A stretch of DNA of 64,000 bases. Source: JBGQBN01 sp041494805. Its GTDB lineage: Bacteria > Acidobacteriota > Terriglobia > Terriglobales > Acidobacteriaceae. Below, in pieces: positions 40,698-49,787 of the stretch (position 1 is the stretch's first letter; each line of letters starts with the position of its first letter). The DNA is taken from positions 1 to 64,000 of the forward strand of contig JBGQBN010000013.1 in assembly GCA_041494805.1 (NCBI GenBank), written 5' to 3'. The position numbers and the translations under genes are program-made. The notes under the pieces were generated by a model. The model had not been told where the DNA came from. It did not search any database and saw only the letters and a program-made list of their open reading frames with translations.

Positions 40698-41042
40698 CTA
40701 CGTGAGTTCCAGTGCGGTTCTTATGGCGGCTTCAACCCTGGAGAGTGTTGTTTCCGACAGGCGGCCTAGCGGTGGATACTTCACCAGCCTCTTCTCCAGA
40801 GTCGTGACTTGGTCGCACTTGGCCCAAGAGGCGCGATGTAAGCCGCCTTCGCCAGGTGTGAGCGGGACCCTGAGAGCAAATCTCCGGTGTTCGATTGAGG
40901 TGATGGGGACGATGCAAATGTCGCGCGCGTGACGGTTCAGCGCGTCACTGGAAATGACCAGGGCGGGTCGGTCCTTATCCAATCGCACCAGGCATATTTC
41001 TCCCCGGCGAGGAAACCAACCTACTGGCGTGTGGACGGCCAT
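40698..41042 (-). CDS. MazF/PemK-type toxin (mRNA endoribonuclease)
   Basis: This 114-residue protein has the MazF beta-barrel pattern: FPRRGEICLVRLDKDRPALVISSDALN (with the conserved RPALV), then CIVPITSIEH and SWAKCDQVTTLEKRLV. MazF toxins cut mRNA at short sites unless bound by their antitoxin. The small gene directly upstream (gap of 4 bases) is the presumed antitoxin, and a palindromic operator lies before it. Confidence 0.88.
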   Translation of the reverse strand: MAVHTPVGWFPRRGEICLVRLDKDRPALVISSDALNRHARDICIVPITSIEHRRFALRVPLTPGEGGLHRASWAKCDQVTTLEKRLVKYPPLGRLSETTLSRVEAAIRTALELT

Positions 41043-41046
41043 GCAA

Positions 41047-41286
41047 TCAATCTCGTGCTAACGAACGCTGTGACGCCTTCTGAAACGCCCGCTCTTCCTG
41101 CCTGTCCTGCTGTTTTAGGGAGGAGTAAAACAGGGCCGCTTCCCGCTCCAGTTCCTCGCGCCTCTCTAGCGCAAGAGCCAGCTTTAGCAATTCATTGACC
41201 CGCTCACTCGTGGAGCGCTCCCCCTTGGTCCGCTCTACATCGGCGAGGAGAAACTCCTCAACGGTCAGAGTCTTTGGAATCCTCAT
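41047..41286 (-). CDS. Antitoxin of the MazF-type module
   Basis: This 79-residue acidic, largely helical protein starts at ATG 41286. The N-terminus MRIPKTLTVEEFLLADV and the helical, charged C-terminus fit an antitoxin with a small DNA-binding N-terminus and a toxin-wrapping tail, but it is not clearly a MazE of the AbrB fold. It may be a ribbon-helix-helix type. Position, size and the palindrome just upstream support the role. It ends 4 bases before the toxin start. Confidence 0.75.
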   Translation of the reverse strand: MRIPKTLTVEEFLLADVERTKGERSTSERVNELLKLALALERREELEREAALFYSSLKQQDRQEERAFQKASQRSLARD

Positions 41287-41294
41287 AATAATAT

Positions 41295-41309
41295 ATGATA
41301 CTATATCAT
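41295..41309. promoter_or_regulatory. Palindromic operator of the toxin-antitoxin module
   Basis: Perfect 6-3-6 palindrome ATGATA (41295-41300), CTA, TATCAT (41304-41309), within a very A+T-rich stretch starting 9 bases before the antitoxin ATG on the minus strand. Its position over the probable -10 region suggests autorepression by the antitoxin. Confidence 0.55.
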
Positions 41310-41363
41310 GTATTCTATCGTATGGCAAGGCGGCGTGTAAGACCGCCCCTGTCCTCGATACGG

Positions 41364-41957
41364 CTACTCCTGTGCGATTGTCAGCTTGTGCAGTCCGACT
41401 ATCGCACTATCGACTCGCTGGGGCAGCGTGAACCGCGAATCCAAACCAATGCTGGGATACTTAGGCTGAAGATATTTCTCGACGAATAGTTGCAGCAGGA
41501 ACCGTGGAATCTCTACCCCGTCGATCGAAACCGAATCGACCTGGACAAAGCCCTGCCCTCCACTCCCGTGTGCGTGCGCGGCGACCACCACATCGTGAAT
41601 CCCGCTGAACACCGCGAGCAGAGGATTCGAAGCATGCTCCTTCGCTCGCAGTTGGTCGAAATCGACTCGTGCCGTCGCAGTCACGATTCCGGGCTGGCCC
41701 TGAAACGTGACCGATTGCACGCCCGCTGGCAGCTTGACCTTTCCAGCCGCAAAGTAGGCGTTGATCTCCTGTTCGCTGAATTCCGTGGGCGCCCGGTCCG
41801 GAGTGGCTGCGGCAGCGTTGTCTTTGACGTGCTGCAGCTTACGCTCCATGCTCGCAACCGCGCCAGCATTCGAAGATGAGTTGGTTTGTCCTGCGGGAGT
41901 TTTTGCGAAGGTAGAAACAAGAACCGCAACGAAAGCAAACGTGACTGAAGCCCTCAT
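41364..41957 (-). CDS. Secreted hypothetical protein coupled to AsmA
   Basis: This 197-residue protein has an N-terminal signal peptide (residues 1-23). I recognise no named domain with confidence. The central part (EFSEQEINAYFAAG...VQSVTFQGQPGIVTATARVDFD) is a mixed alpha/beta pattern that resembles lipid-binding or SMP-like periplasmic proteins. Its ATG overlaps the asmA stop (ATGA), so it is translationally coupled to that gene and probably works in envelope biogenesis. Confidence 0.65.
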   Translation of the reverse strand: MRASVTFAFVAVLVSTFAKTPAGQTNSSSNAGAVASMERKLQHVKDNAAAATPDRAPTEFSEQEINAYFAAGKVKLPAGVQSVTFQGQPGIVTATARVDFDQLRAKEHASNPLLAVFSGIHDVVVAAHAHGSGGQGFVQVDSVSIDGVEIPRFLLQLFVEKYLQPKYPSIGLDSRFTLPQRVDSAIVGLHKLTIAQE

Positions 41958-44503
41958 GGTTTCAGGGCGGCTTGCGTCTCCGGAGTCATCGCGGTGGCCA
42001 CACGAGGTTCAGTCAGTGTGCCTGTGATCTTGAAGCCGTGTCCGCCGTCGCGAACCAATTTCACATCCAGTGTTCGACCGAGAGATGCCGTGCCGCTTAC
42101 CTGATAGATGCCTCCCGGAGTCTCCAGTTTGCCTTGCTCAATCTCGAACTTGCCGTCACGCAACAGCAATTGTCCCTCCAGGTGACGCATTTGCAGCGGG
42201 CCGGTGCCGCCGGCAAGCGCAATGTGAGGCAGCAGTCCATCGCGCGCTTCCACTTGCAGGGTTGCGTTGGCGGAAGAAAGTAGTTCTGTCTCAGTCAAAC
42301 CAGAAGCGGTTGCGTGATAAGTCCCGGTGGCCGTCCCAGTAATCCAACCATCATGCATGGCGTCCGCAAGCTGTCCTAGTGCCACTCGCTCCAGGACGCC
42401 GCTGCCGCTGTACTGGGGCGGCTTACTCATGAAATCTGCCTTCCATTCGCCTATATGCCTGCCGCCCAGGACTTCACCGCGGATACCAGACAGTCGAAGC
42501 TTGCCATTCTCCAGTTCAAGATCGGCGGAAACATGCGTGCCAACGAGATTGTGGATGGACACGCGATTGGCGGTGAGTTTTCCTGCCGCGCGCAGAGTGG
42601 CCAGGTAAGGGATTCCCGGCTGGGCTGGAGAAGACAGAAAACGGTACCAGGGCTGCTTGCGAGGATGGGGATTGAGTAACTGACTCAGTTTATCGGTGGC
42701 AATCTCGTCGGCATGAAGATCAACACGCAGGAGACACGACACCGGCCCGGCACACTGCCGGGGCAAAGTCAGAGAACCATGCCAAATGCCGCCCGTCAAC
42801 GAAGCTGTCAGATTCTGCACTCGGACCTCATTCTGTGTTAACAGGAGATCCGCCGAACTAATTTCCAGGGGCGCATTCAAGCCGCGCACTTCGGCGCGTA
42901 CGGAGCGCAGTTGCGCCTTTCCCAGCGCTCGCGGCGCCGTGAATCCGGGCCAGGTACCGGCGATCTGCAGATCGACACTTACAGCTCCGTCCGCGGCCGG
43001 CTGCGACGTTGGCAAACCCACGGTCCGTGCGGCTTGCAGCAGCCTCTGCATTTGCGCATCTCCGTGGATTAGCAGACTGTAGCCCGAGCGTGAAACCCTG
43101 CCGCGCAACACAGCCGGCACCGGCCTGCCCAGCGCCAGGTTGAAGGGGCCGATGTCTACGTAGGGCTGGGTCGGAGCTTGCTCAGTCCCGGTGGTAGCCC
43201 GGTGCCACGCGTTCCTCTCACGCGATTCCGGATCCGCGCCCTGAGACACCGCGAAAGGAATCCGGTCCAAAATCAATTCTGTTTTAGTGAGCTTTGATCC
43301 CAACCGGAGGCCCAGGGTTTCGCCTCCACCTTGCCAAACCACTTCACTCTTGCCTGCTTCACCTACCCGCCGGAGCTTGACGTTGGCATCCAGCTTGCCC
43401 GCTGCAACCAGATCATCCGGGATGTCTTTCTTGGCATGGCGGGCGAATGCGACCAGCGACTGTATGGGCACATCCTGGGCGATCAGAACCAAGTTGTAGG
43501 CGCGAGAGCCCGCCGGGCCGCTGATGCTGCCATCTACGGTGATTGCGCCCTCGCCCACTGGAGCCCGGCAGACAAGGTTGGACAGAACCTGATCCGCCGA
43601 ACTGTAGTGACCGCTGCATTGCGCGGCCAGCCGCAGCGCGCCGCCGCCCAGGATGTCATAGCGGCGGAAGTCCTGGACCGAAGCATCCGTCTCCACGCTC
43701 AGGTCCGCCGGTGTGCCCGTAAGCGTGGCGGAAAATTTGATGGTCCCCCGCCAGCCCTGGTCGTTGCCGTAAGCCAGCTTGGTGACTTGGCCAAGTTGGG
43801 CGCGCTCCCACTGTAGGCTGAACTGAAGAGGTGTTTCACGCAGAGTCGCTGCCCGCTGCCACGATCCGCTGACGTTGATCGTGCCTGTGTCGCTGAGGTT
43901 GAAATCGGTCCGCAGCGGTTGCGCTTTTAATCTCATGCCCCATGCGTTTTCCGAGTCTTGCCACACGGCAAAGTCCGCATCGGTCAGAGCGTAGGGCTTT
44001 TTTTCCTGTCCAAACTTGAAGTTGATCCGGCCGCGGTCGGCTTCAATGTAGGGGAAACCGGGGCGTGCTTCGCTCCTGGCCTTGCTGGTGGGGGCAACCG
44101 GCGTTTTGGCCGCACGCTCCAGCAGATTTTCAAGATTCCAATGCCCTTCGCTGTTGCGCACCAGGTTGAGGCTGGGCTCGCTAAGACTCAAACGCGCAAT
44201 CTCTAGCCGCCCGCGCAGAAGCGACCTCACGCGCAGCGCTGCCGTGACCTCCTGCGAGCGCAGCATGGGCTCCGCGCTAAAGGCCGGATCATCGTGGACA
44301 ACGAAGTTCGCCAGATCGAACCCAGGCTGAGGCAACAGTCGCAAACTGACCGAGCCGACATCGACTTGCCGTCCCAGTGCGAGGCTGATCGAAGTGACGA
44401 TCCGGGTTCGCAGCCGTTCCGCCCCCGGCCGTATCAGAAACAGCGCCAGCAGCAGGAAAACACCCGCTGTCACCACACCGCGCCTGGATCGAAGGAATTT
44501 CAC
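41954..44503 (-). CDS. AsmA-family protein (envelope lipid transport)
   Basis: This 849-residue protein has an N-terminal membrane anchor (GVVTAGVFLLLALFLI) followed by a long periplasmic beta-rich region. The N-terminal AsmA features include LALGRQVDVGSVSLRLLP and LEIARLSLSEPSLNLVRNSEGHWNLENLL; the C-terminus has the AsmA_2-like ANATLQVEARDG...RHLEGQLLLRDGKFEIEQG. Such proteins form bridge-like lipid conduits between membranes. GTG 44503 overlaps the lepB stop as GTGA and is preferred over GTG 44530. It is part of the rnc-lepB-lepB-asmA operon. Confidence 0.88.
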   Translation of the reverse strand: MKFLRSRRGVVTAGVFLLLALFLIRPGAERLRTRIVTSISLALGRQVDVGSVSLRLLPQPGFDLANFVVHDDPAFSAEPMLRSQEVTAALRVRSLLRGRLEIARLSLSEPSLNLVRNSEGHWNLENLLERAAKTPVAPTSKARSEARPGFPYIEADRGRINFKFGQEKKPYALTDADFAVWQDSENAWGMRLKAQPLRTDFNLSDTGTINVSGSWQRAATLRETPLQFSLQWERAQLGQVTKLAYGNDQGWRGTIKFSATLTGTPADLSVETDASVQDFRRYDILGGGALRLAAQCSGHYSSADQVLSNLVCRAPVGEGAITVDGSISGPAGSRAYNLVLIAQDVPIQSLVAFARHAKKDIPDDLVAAGKLDANVKLRRVGEAGKSEVVWQGGGETLGLRLGSKLTKTELILDRIPFAVSQGADPESRERNAWHRATTGTEQAPTQPYVDIGPFNLALGRPVPAVLRGRVSRSGYSLLIHGDAQMQRLLQAARTVGLPTSQPAADGAVSVDLQIAGTWPGFTAPRALGKAQLRSVRAEVRGLNAPLEISSADLLLTQNEVRVQNLTASLTGGIWHGSLTLPRQCAGPVSCLLRVDLHADEIATDKLSQLLNPHPRKQPWYRFLSSPAQPGIPYLATLRAAGKLTANRVSIHNLVGTHVSADLELENGKLRLSGIRGEVLGGRHIGEWKADFMSKPPQYSGSGVLERVALGQLADAMHDGWITGTATGTYHATASGLTETELLSSANATLQVEARDGLLPHIALAGGTGPLQMRHLEGQLLLRDGKFEIEQGKLETPGGIYQVSGTASLGRTLDVKLVRDGGHGFKITGTLTEPRVATAMTPETQAALKP

Positions 44504-45282
44504 CGGACTACCCTGAACGTACGCCGCCACCGGGTCAGATCAAAAAAATGGATGACTACGTGTGCCAGAAATCCCAGCCGTTCGCCGATCGCCGTATGTT
44601 GGTACTGGTCACGAGGAGTTTCGAAAGACCAGTAGATGAACATAGGCCGCCCGATCACGTTCCGCTTGGGAATAAATCCCCAGAAGCGGCTGTCCAGGCT
44701 CACGTCGCGGTTATCGCCCATCGCGAAGTAACTGTCAGGGGCCACGACCAGATCGTCACCTTGAATGTAATCCCGGAGATGCAACTGCCAGTCCCAGCTA
44801 ACGTTGAATTCATTCGGGGGTACGGCGGGAAAGTTATCGCGGTATGGGCTGTAGCCTTCGTTGCTCTGATGGATCACGTAGGGCTCGTCCAGCTTCTGGC
44901 CGTTGCGATACACCACGCCGTCACGCAGATGAATGCGGTCCCCGGGAATGCCCATAATCCGCTTCACCACATACAAGCCGGGTTCCGCCGGAGAAAGAAA
45001 CACAACGATATCCCCCCGCCGTATCTGGCGGTAGGGAAGCAAGGGTCCCATCCAACCCGTCTGTGGCGAGAACTGCACCCGATTCACAAACACATGATCT
45101 CCGATAAGGAGCGTGTTCTCCATTGAGCTGGAAGGAATCTCGAACGCTTGCACGATGAAGGTAATGATGAACAGGCCCGTCACCAGCACGGACGCCAGCG
45201 AAGCCAGAAACTCCACTAGAGTTTCGCGCGGCTTCTCCGCCTGCTTGTTTTCTTTGTCTTCCTTGCTTGCTTTCTTAGCCAC
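44500..45282 (-). CDS. lepB: Signal peptidase I (second paralogue)
   Basis: Signal peptidase I cleaves exported preproteins at the membrane. In this 260-residue protein a lysine-rich N-terminus precedes one membrane segment (about 29-46). The catalytic Ser53 is in PSSSMENTLLIGD, and the Lys107 dyad partner is in VVKRIMGIPGD. MGDNRDVSLDSRFWGF is the third signature. The GTG start at 45282 gives a normal N-terminus. A close paralogue is encoded 35 bases upstream. Confidence 0.95.
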   Translation of the reverse strand: MAKKASKEDKENKQAEKPRETLVEFLASLASVLVTGLFIITFIVQAFEIPSSSMENTLLIGDHVFVNRVQFSPQTGWMGPLLPYRQIRRGDIVVFLSPAEPGLYVVKRIMGIPGDRIHLRDGVVYRNGQKLDEPYVIHQSNEGYSPYRDNFPAVPPNEFNVSWDWQLHLRDYIQGDDLVVAPDSYFAMGDNRDVSLDSRFWGFIPKRNVIGRPMFIYWSFETPRDQYQHTAIGERLGFLAHVVIHFFDLTRWRRTFRVVR

Positions 45283-45317
45283 GAATTCATCCCGTCACGA
45301 GGCTGTGTTTCGCCTCT

Positions 45318-46067
45318 TTAGTTGACTAATCGAAACGTGCGATCCCAGCGGGTGATCTGAAACAAGTGAGTGACCGCATAGGCGAAGTGAAAGAGTTTAT
45401 CACTCACGGAGGTCGAACCCTGTATGTCCTCGTCGACATTCCTTACCGACCAGTAGATCAGCAGGGGGCGCCCCACTACATTTTCCCGCGGAACAAAGCC
45501 CCAGTAGCGGCTGTCCTTGCTTTCGTCACGGTTGTCGCCGAGCACGAAGTAATGGCCCTCCGGGACGATCAATTGGCCGTCCTCGACTAATTTCCTCATC
45601 TGCAGCCACCAGTTCCCCTCCAACTCCGGGACAGCCGTTTCTAGCCGCGGAAACTCATCCCGAAATACGTCGTGCACGTGCGAGCTGTAGCGCACATAAG
45701 GCTCCTGCAGAGGGATGCCATTCACATACACCTGCCGGTTCACCAGCCGTACATGGTCTCCCGGGACTCCCACTACGCGCTTCACGAAATGCTGTGTGGG
45801 ATTGACCGGATAGTGGAAAACGATGATGTCCCCGCGGCGCACTGTCCGGTACGGCATGATATGGTCCCAGAATTCGCTTCCGCCGTAACGCAGTTTGTCC
45901 ACCAGCAGGTAGTCCCCGATCAGCAGCGTATTCTCCATGGATTCGGAGGGGATCTGGAAAGCCTGCACGATGAAAGTAATGACGAAAACCGCGATCACCA
46001 CAGTGGCCAGCAGGGACTGCAGCGAACTCAATCCATTCTGCGGTTTTTTCTCCGTCACTTCCGTCAT
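45318..46067 (-). CDS. lepB: Signal peptidase I (first paralogue)
   Basis: This 249-residue membrane serine protease is paralogous to its downstream neighbour. Ser43 in PSESMENTLLIGD and Lys96 in FVKRVVGVPGD form the catalytic dyad, and LGDNRDESKDSRYWGFVP is the conserved box. The loop sizes differ from the second copy, and it has an additional acidic segment between the motifs. ATG 46067 is chosen over a TTG at 46088. The gene begins 21 bases after the rnc stop. Confidence 0.95.
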   Translation of the reverse strand: MTEVTEKKPQNGLSSLQSLLATVVIAVFVITFIVQAFQIPSESMENTLLIGDYLLVDKLRYGGSEFWDHIMPYRTVRRGDIIVFHYPVNPTQHFVKRVVGVPGDHVRLVNRQVYVNGIPLQEPYVRYSSHVHDVFRDEFPRLETAVPELEGNWWLQMRKLVEDGQLIVPEGHYFVLGDNRDESKDSRYWGFVPRENVVGRPLLIYWSVRNVDEDIQGSTSVSDKLFHFAYAVTHLFQITRWDRTFRLVN

Positions 46068-46088
46068 AGTCCAGCCTGGTGAACCCAA

Positions 46089-46880
46089 CTACACCCGTGC
46101 CTTGCGCTGGGCGCGGCTATTTGGCTCGTCGGGCAACGAGGCGAGATATTCGAGCACTTGGCGCGCCGCATCCTGTTCGGCGTTCTTCTTCGTCAATCCC
46201 TCGGCGCGGCCCACAAGCTCGGGTGCGTTGGTAGCCTCGGCTGCGTACAGCCGGGCCTCCACGGTAAAAGTCTTGCTATGTTCCGGTCCGTGCTCCTTCA
46301 CCAGCACGTAGGCAGGCTGGGGACGCCCCATCGCCTGCAACTTCTCCTGCAAAGCCGACTTGTAGTCGGTAACCGGAAGGCTGCTGCCGTTTCGAGCCAG
46401 GTGCTCCAGTTCCGGCGTGATGATCGACTGGAGGACAAAGCGCCGCGCAGCTTCCAGACCGCCGTCGGTGTACAGGGCTGCGAGCACGGCCTCCAGAGCA
46501 TCCACCAGGAGCGCGGTCTTGTTGCGGCCGCCGCTCTTTTCTTCGCCTCGGCCCAGCCGCAGGTAATGCCCGAGTTCCAATCCTTGCGCTACTCGGATCA
46601 GATGCTTTTCGCTCACCAGATGAGCTCTCAATTTGGAAAGCTCCCCTTCCCGAAAATGAGGGAAGCGGTGAAACAGTTCCTCGCTCGTAATCAGCCCCAG
46701 GATGGCGTCCCCCAGAAACTCGAGCTGTTCATTGTCTCCGACTCGGCTGGCGTCGGGCGGCTGTAGCGCCTCCAGTTCGCGCGCCTGGGAGGTGTGGGTC
46801 AGCGCCTGCTGCAGCAGCTCTGGGCGCTGGAAACGGTGTCCCAGAGTGTCTTCCAGCGCCGTGATGTCGCGTGACTTCAT
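46089..46880 (-). CDS. rnc: Ribonuclease III
   Basis: RNase III cleaves double-stranded RNA, maturing rRNA and some mRNAs. The 263-residue protein contains the signature NEQLEFLGDAI (50-60) with the catalytic Glu and Asp, a second acidic site near the end of the RNase domain, and a C-terminal dsRNA-binding domain (DYKSALQEKLQAMGRPQPAYVL...GLTKKNAEQDAARQVL). It is the first gene of the operon with two signal peptidase genes, as rnc-lepB is in many bacteria. Confidence 0.96.
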   Translation of the reverse strand: MKSRDITALEDTLGHRFQRPELLQQALTHTSQARELEALQPPDASRVGDNEQLEFLGDAILGLITSEELFHRFPHFREGELSKLRAHLVSEKHLIRVAQGLELGHYLRLGRGEEKSGGRNKTALLVDALEAVLAALYTDGGLEAARRFVLQSIITPELEHLARNGSSLPVTDYKSALQEKLQAMGRPQPAYVLVKEHGPEHSKTFTVEARLYAAEATNAPELVGRAEGLTKKNAEQDAARQVLEYLASLPDEPNSRAQRKARV

Positions 46881-47075
46881 GGTCTGAATGCAGCGAGAAA
46901 AGCAGGGTGGGTGCCCGTGTCCGCACAGCCTTCTGAATCCCGGACCGCGAATTCAATCCACTCACTCTCGAACCGGGCAGGGCCTCGGCCGCGCTGCAAA
47001 CCACAGAACCGCATGCGGCCACAGCCGCTGCTACCAAGCGGGCCATGAGCTGAGCCCGCCCCCGCCAACCGCCTG

Positions 47076-47972
47076 CTATTGGCTGGGTGGGGCCGGAGGC
47101 TGAGCGCTAGCTGGGGGCCTCGAGCCCGGAACCAACTGCACCAGGCGGTCGCGCTCCCGGCGCGCCAACGTCCCCGCAGTCGTGTTTTCCTGCGTCAATT
47201 CGACCGCGTGACTAGCTTCCTTCAGCGCTTCTGGATACTTGGCCTGCTTATCGAGCGACAGTGCCAAGCGCAGCACTACGACGGGATCGGGTTGGGACGG
47301 AAAAGCATCGATCGACTTGCGGAAAGCGCTTTCCGCTTCGACATACTTTTCTTTATTGAACTGCAGCGTTCCCATGATCGAATACGCGCTGGATCGCACA
47401 AAGCCTTTGTAGGCATCGATCTTTTCCTGGGGCGTACCTGCCGGCACCACAACATCGGTGTCTACGGTTTCAACGGCGTGTTGCGCCATTTTCATGGCTT
47501 CATCCAGTCGCTGGTCCTTGTCCAAGTCCGTATCGCGGGTGCGCTCTGCCAGGACTTCGGACACGCCCACCAGTGCCTCCGGATCATCCGGGTCGATCTT
47601 CAGCACCTTCCGGCCCATCTCCAGCATCTTGTCGGAATTGTTGGCGCTCTGGTAGCTGTGCATCACGCTCCGGTACAGCAGAGGGCTCAATTCGCTGCTG
47701 GGAAACTTGATGGCGAAGTCATCCGCCGCTTTTTCCATGGCGACCGGGTCGTTCCGGCTGGCCATCGCGGCGTTGTACGCATCAAACTCAGGTTGGGTCT
47801 TCGCCTGGGGTGGCCGCTTTCCCTGGGGCGCTGCGGGTGGCGCCGCCGCGCCCTGCTGTGCCGTGCCCGCTTGTGCTGGTGGCTGCTGTTGTTGTGGGGC
47901 AGGTGCCTGGTATTGCGCATGCACAAAAGTTGCCAGCGCCAGCGTTACGACTATCATCGCAGCTCGCTTCAT
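47076..47972 (-). CDS. Secreted TPR-repeat protein
   Basis: This 298-residue protein has a signal peptide ending about residue 19 and a Gln/Pro/Ala-rich linker (about 20-60). It is followed by TPR-type helical pairs: EFDAYNAAMASRNDPVAMEKAADDFAIKFPSSE, MGRKVLKIDPDDPEALVGVSEVLAE, MGTLQFNKEKYVEAESAFRKSID. The C-terminus is Pro-rich and probably disordered. TPR modules bind peptide or protein partners; the partner is unknown. A second TPR protein is encoded just upstream on the same strand. Confidence 0.8.
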   Translation of the reverse strand: MKRAAMIVVTLALATFVHAQYQAPAPQQQQPPAQAGTAQQGAAAPPAAPQGKRPPQAKTQPEFDAYNAAMASRNDPVAMEKAADDFAIKFPSSELSPLLYRSVMHSYQSANNSDKMLEMGRKVLKIDPDDPEALVGVSEVLAERTRDTDLDKDQRLDEAMKMAQHAVETVDTDVVVPAGTPQEKIDAYKGFVRSSAYSIMGTLQFNKEKYVEAESAFRKSIDAFPSQPDPVVVLRLALSLDKQAKYPEALKEASHAVELTQENTTAGTLARRERDRLVQLVPGSRPPASAQPPAPPSQ

Positions 47973-48041
47973 GCTCTCTCCTTAAGGGTTGCGTTTCTGG
48001 GACCGCGGATCGCCAGAAGTGTTGCCATTCTTTTCTACGCT

Positions 48042-49565
48042 CTACTGCGGACGGGGCGGCTCATACGCCTGCTCCAGCCCGCGCTCGGCCGCAGCTTTGA
48101 CTTCGGGTAGCGAACTGCCGGCGTTCATTGCCGCCCGGTAATGATCCAGGGCAGCTTCGCGCTCTTCCTGCAAATCAAAGATTCTTCCCAGGTAAATATG
48201 AGACCAGGCCACGACCTTCGGTTCACGGGCTACTTCCAGAGCTCGCGTGAAATAATTGCGCGCTCCCTCCATGTCGCGGTTCGCGGTCGCTACCTCGGCC
48301 AGAATGAAAAGTGCCCGTCCCGAGTCTTCGCTCTTCTCGTCCAGGGCCTGCTGAGCCAGTTTTTGGGCCCCCTCTGCGTCTCCTGCGGACAAGCGCTGCT
48401 CAGCCGTCACCAGCAGCTTGCCTTCCATGGGTCGGGATAAATGCAACAGTTCGGTATCCGCTTTGTTAGCAAACTGGATTTCCGCCACCCGCTTCGCTTC
48501 TTTTCCCACGTCGATGTTCAAAAGCATCCTGGCGAAGGCGTTGCGCAGGCCCTCCGGATCCTTCTCGAACTGCACCATGGTCTCGTAAAAGTAGCGGGTC
48601 AAGATGAACCCTTGCCCGACTGAATCCTCCACCGCTTGTTCCCGCTCCGTCTCCGGGGTCTTGCTCGATCCCAGCGTACGCGCTTCGATCGCCCGGATCA
48701 GACACTCCGTGACTAAGAGCGAAGCGTCCCCCTTGAAGCTCTCATCCATGGGGGCGGTCTTCACTGCGTCGAGCAATGAGTCCAGCCGCTTCAGGCTAGT
48801 GGGATACTTCAGCGCCAGCGGATCAAGCAGGTAGTGCAGGTAAGTGTGGCGGATCTGTTCCATCTTGAGCGACGATCCCGTCCCCGGTGAAATCACCACA
48901 TAGTAATCCGCCCCGTAATTGCGGGCGTTGGTCTGTCCGGGCGCGCCCATCGGGTCAAGGTATACCGTGAAACCGCGTCCCAGGTATCCCGAGGAGGGCA
49001 GCTTCAGATAAATCTCGGTATCAAACAGCATCTTGGCCAGGGGTGCGTGATAGCGCGTCGCCAATGCCGAGTACGCTTCCTCATGGCGCACCCAGATCGC
49101 GTGCAATCCAGCCTGGTCATAGAACTTTTGCAGCAGCGGCAGAATGCCCAGCACGAAGGTGGCATCCGGCGGCAGATCGGATTCCTTCGCCTTGGGAGAA
49201 AACGTTGGCGTCGGCCCATTGAGGTACAGCGCGAACGAGATGTACTGGGCCAGCGTTCGCGATGAGTCTGGTTGCTGATGTTCCTGGTAGAACTGACACA
49301 TCGCCTGGGTCGCTGCCTTGGTCTGCTCGGAAGCTTGTATGGCTTTTGCAACCTCGGTGCGAATTTGCGTCCGCAGCGGGTCAGAAGCACCCAGTTCCTG
49401 GTCATACCCGCAGGTGTTGATTGCCGTCAGCACCGTGAACAGCGTTTCATTGGTGTCCAGGGCCACTTTGGGATCGCTCTGGGCCAACGACACCTGGGCC
49501 CACGACACCTCGACCAACAACCCAAGCAAGACCGCATAGAGCGACTGTCGGAACCTATGACCCAG
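48042..49565 (-). CDS. Secreted protein with C-terminal TPR repeats, probable CTG start
   Basis: This 507-residue protein has a mostly helical N-terminal 330 residues of unknown fold, containing HTYLHYLLDPLALK, and C-terminal TPR-like repeats (SAGDAEGAQKLAQQALDEKSEDSGRALFILAEVATANRDMEGARNYFTRALEVARE). The start is CTG 49565: AGGAGG stands 5 bases upstream, and the N-terminus then reads GHRFRQSLYAVLLGLLVEVSWAQ, an ideal signal peptide. The first ATG/GTG/TTG alternative (TTG 49529) would lose the basic n-region. The function is unknown. Confidence 0.7.
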   Translation of the reverse strand: MGHRFRQSLYAVLLGLLVEVSWAQVSLAQSDPKVALDTNETLFTVLTAINTCGYDQELGASDPLRTQIRTEVAKAIQASEQTKAATQAMCQFYQEHQQPDSSRTLAQYISFALYLNGPTPTFSPKAKESDLPPDATFVLGILPLLQKFYDQAGLHAIWVRHEEAYSALATRYHAPLAKMLFDTEIYLKLPSSGYLGRGFTVYLDPMGAPGQTNARNYGADYYVVISPGTGSSLKMEQIRHTYLHYLLDPLALKYPTSLKRLDSLLDAVKTAPMDESFKGDASLLVTECLIRAIEARTLGSSKTPETEREQAVEDSVGQGFILTRYFYETMVQFEKDPEGLRNAFARMLLNIDVGKEAKRVAEIQFANKADTELLHLSRPMEGKLLVTAEQRLSAGDAEGAQKLAQQALDEKSEDSGRALFILAEVATANRDMEGARNYFTRALEVAREPKVVAWSHIYLGRIFDLQEEREAALDHYRAAMNAGSSLPEVKAAAERGLEQAYEPPRPQ

Positions 49566-49645
49566 GGAAGCCTCCTGCAGGCTGGTAGGATGTGCGGTTA
49601 CAGTGTCAGTTTAAGGGGTTCTCCGCAGGGGGTCAAACCAGAACA

Positions 49646-49787
49646 AGCTATTAGCTGTTAGCTCCTGGCCTTTAGCTCTTGTCTTAAAGCTTTGCCGAGA
49701 ACCGGCGAGACCCGGGTAGGGACAGCCGCCCTCGGCTGTCCAACCGAGCGAAGCTCGGAGCTAAGAGCCGGAAGCTAATAGCTATCC
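49646..49787. repeat. Heptad-phased intergenic repeat, locus 8, enclosing GC-rich hairpins
   Basis: Words AGCTATT, AGCTGTT, AGCTCCT, GGCCTTT, AGCTCTT, GTCTTAA, AGCTTTG (49646-49694) face GCTCGGA, GCTAAGA, GCCGGAA, GCTAATA, GCTATCC (49753-49787), whose last word covers the anti-sigma stop codon. Between them lie GGACAGCCG/CGGCTGTCC (49720-49728, 49733-49741) and CCGAGC/GCTCGG. The two outer sides are complementary over AGCTATTAGC. Confidence 0.75.

Noticed and set aside
46729..47046. Open frame on the minus strand upstream of and overlapping rnc, with a signal-peptide-like N-terminus
   Set aside because: It overlaps rnc by ~150 bases in another frame, the second half is Arg/Pro/His-rich as in shadow frames of GC-rich DNA, and no ribosome binding site is evident. 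The gap 46881-47075 is left without a gene.
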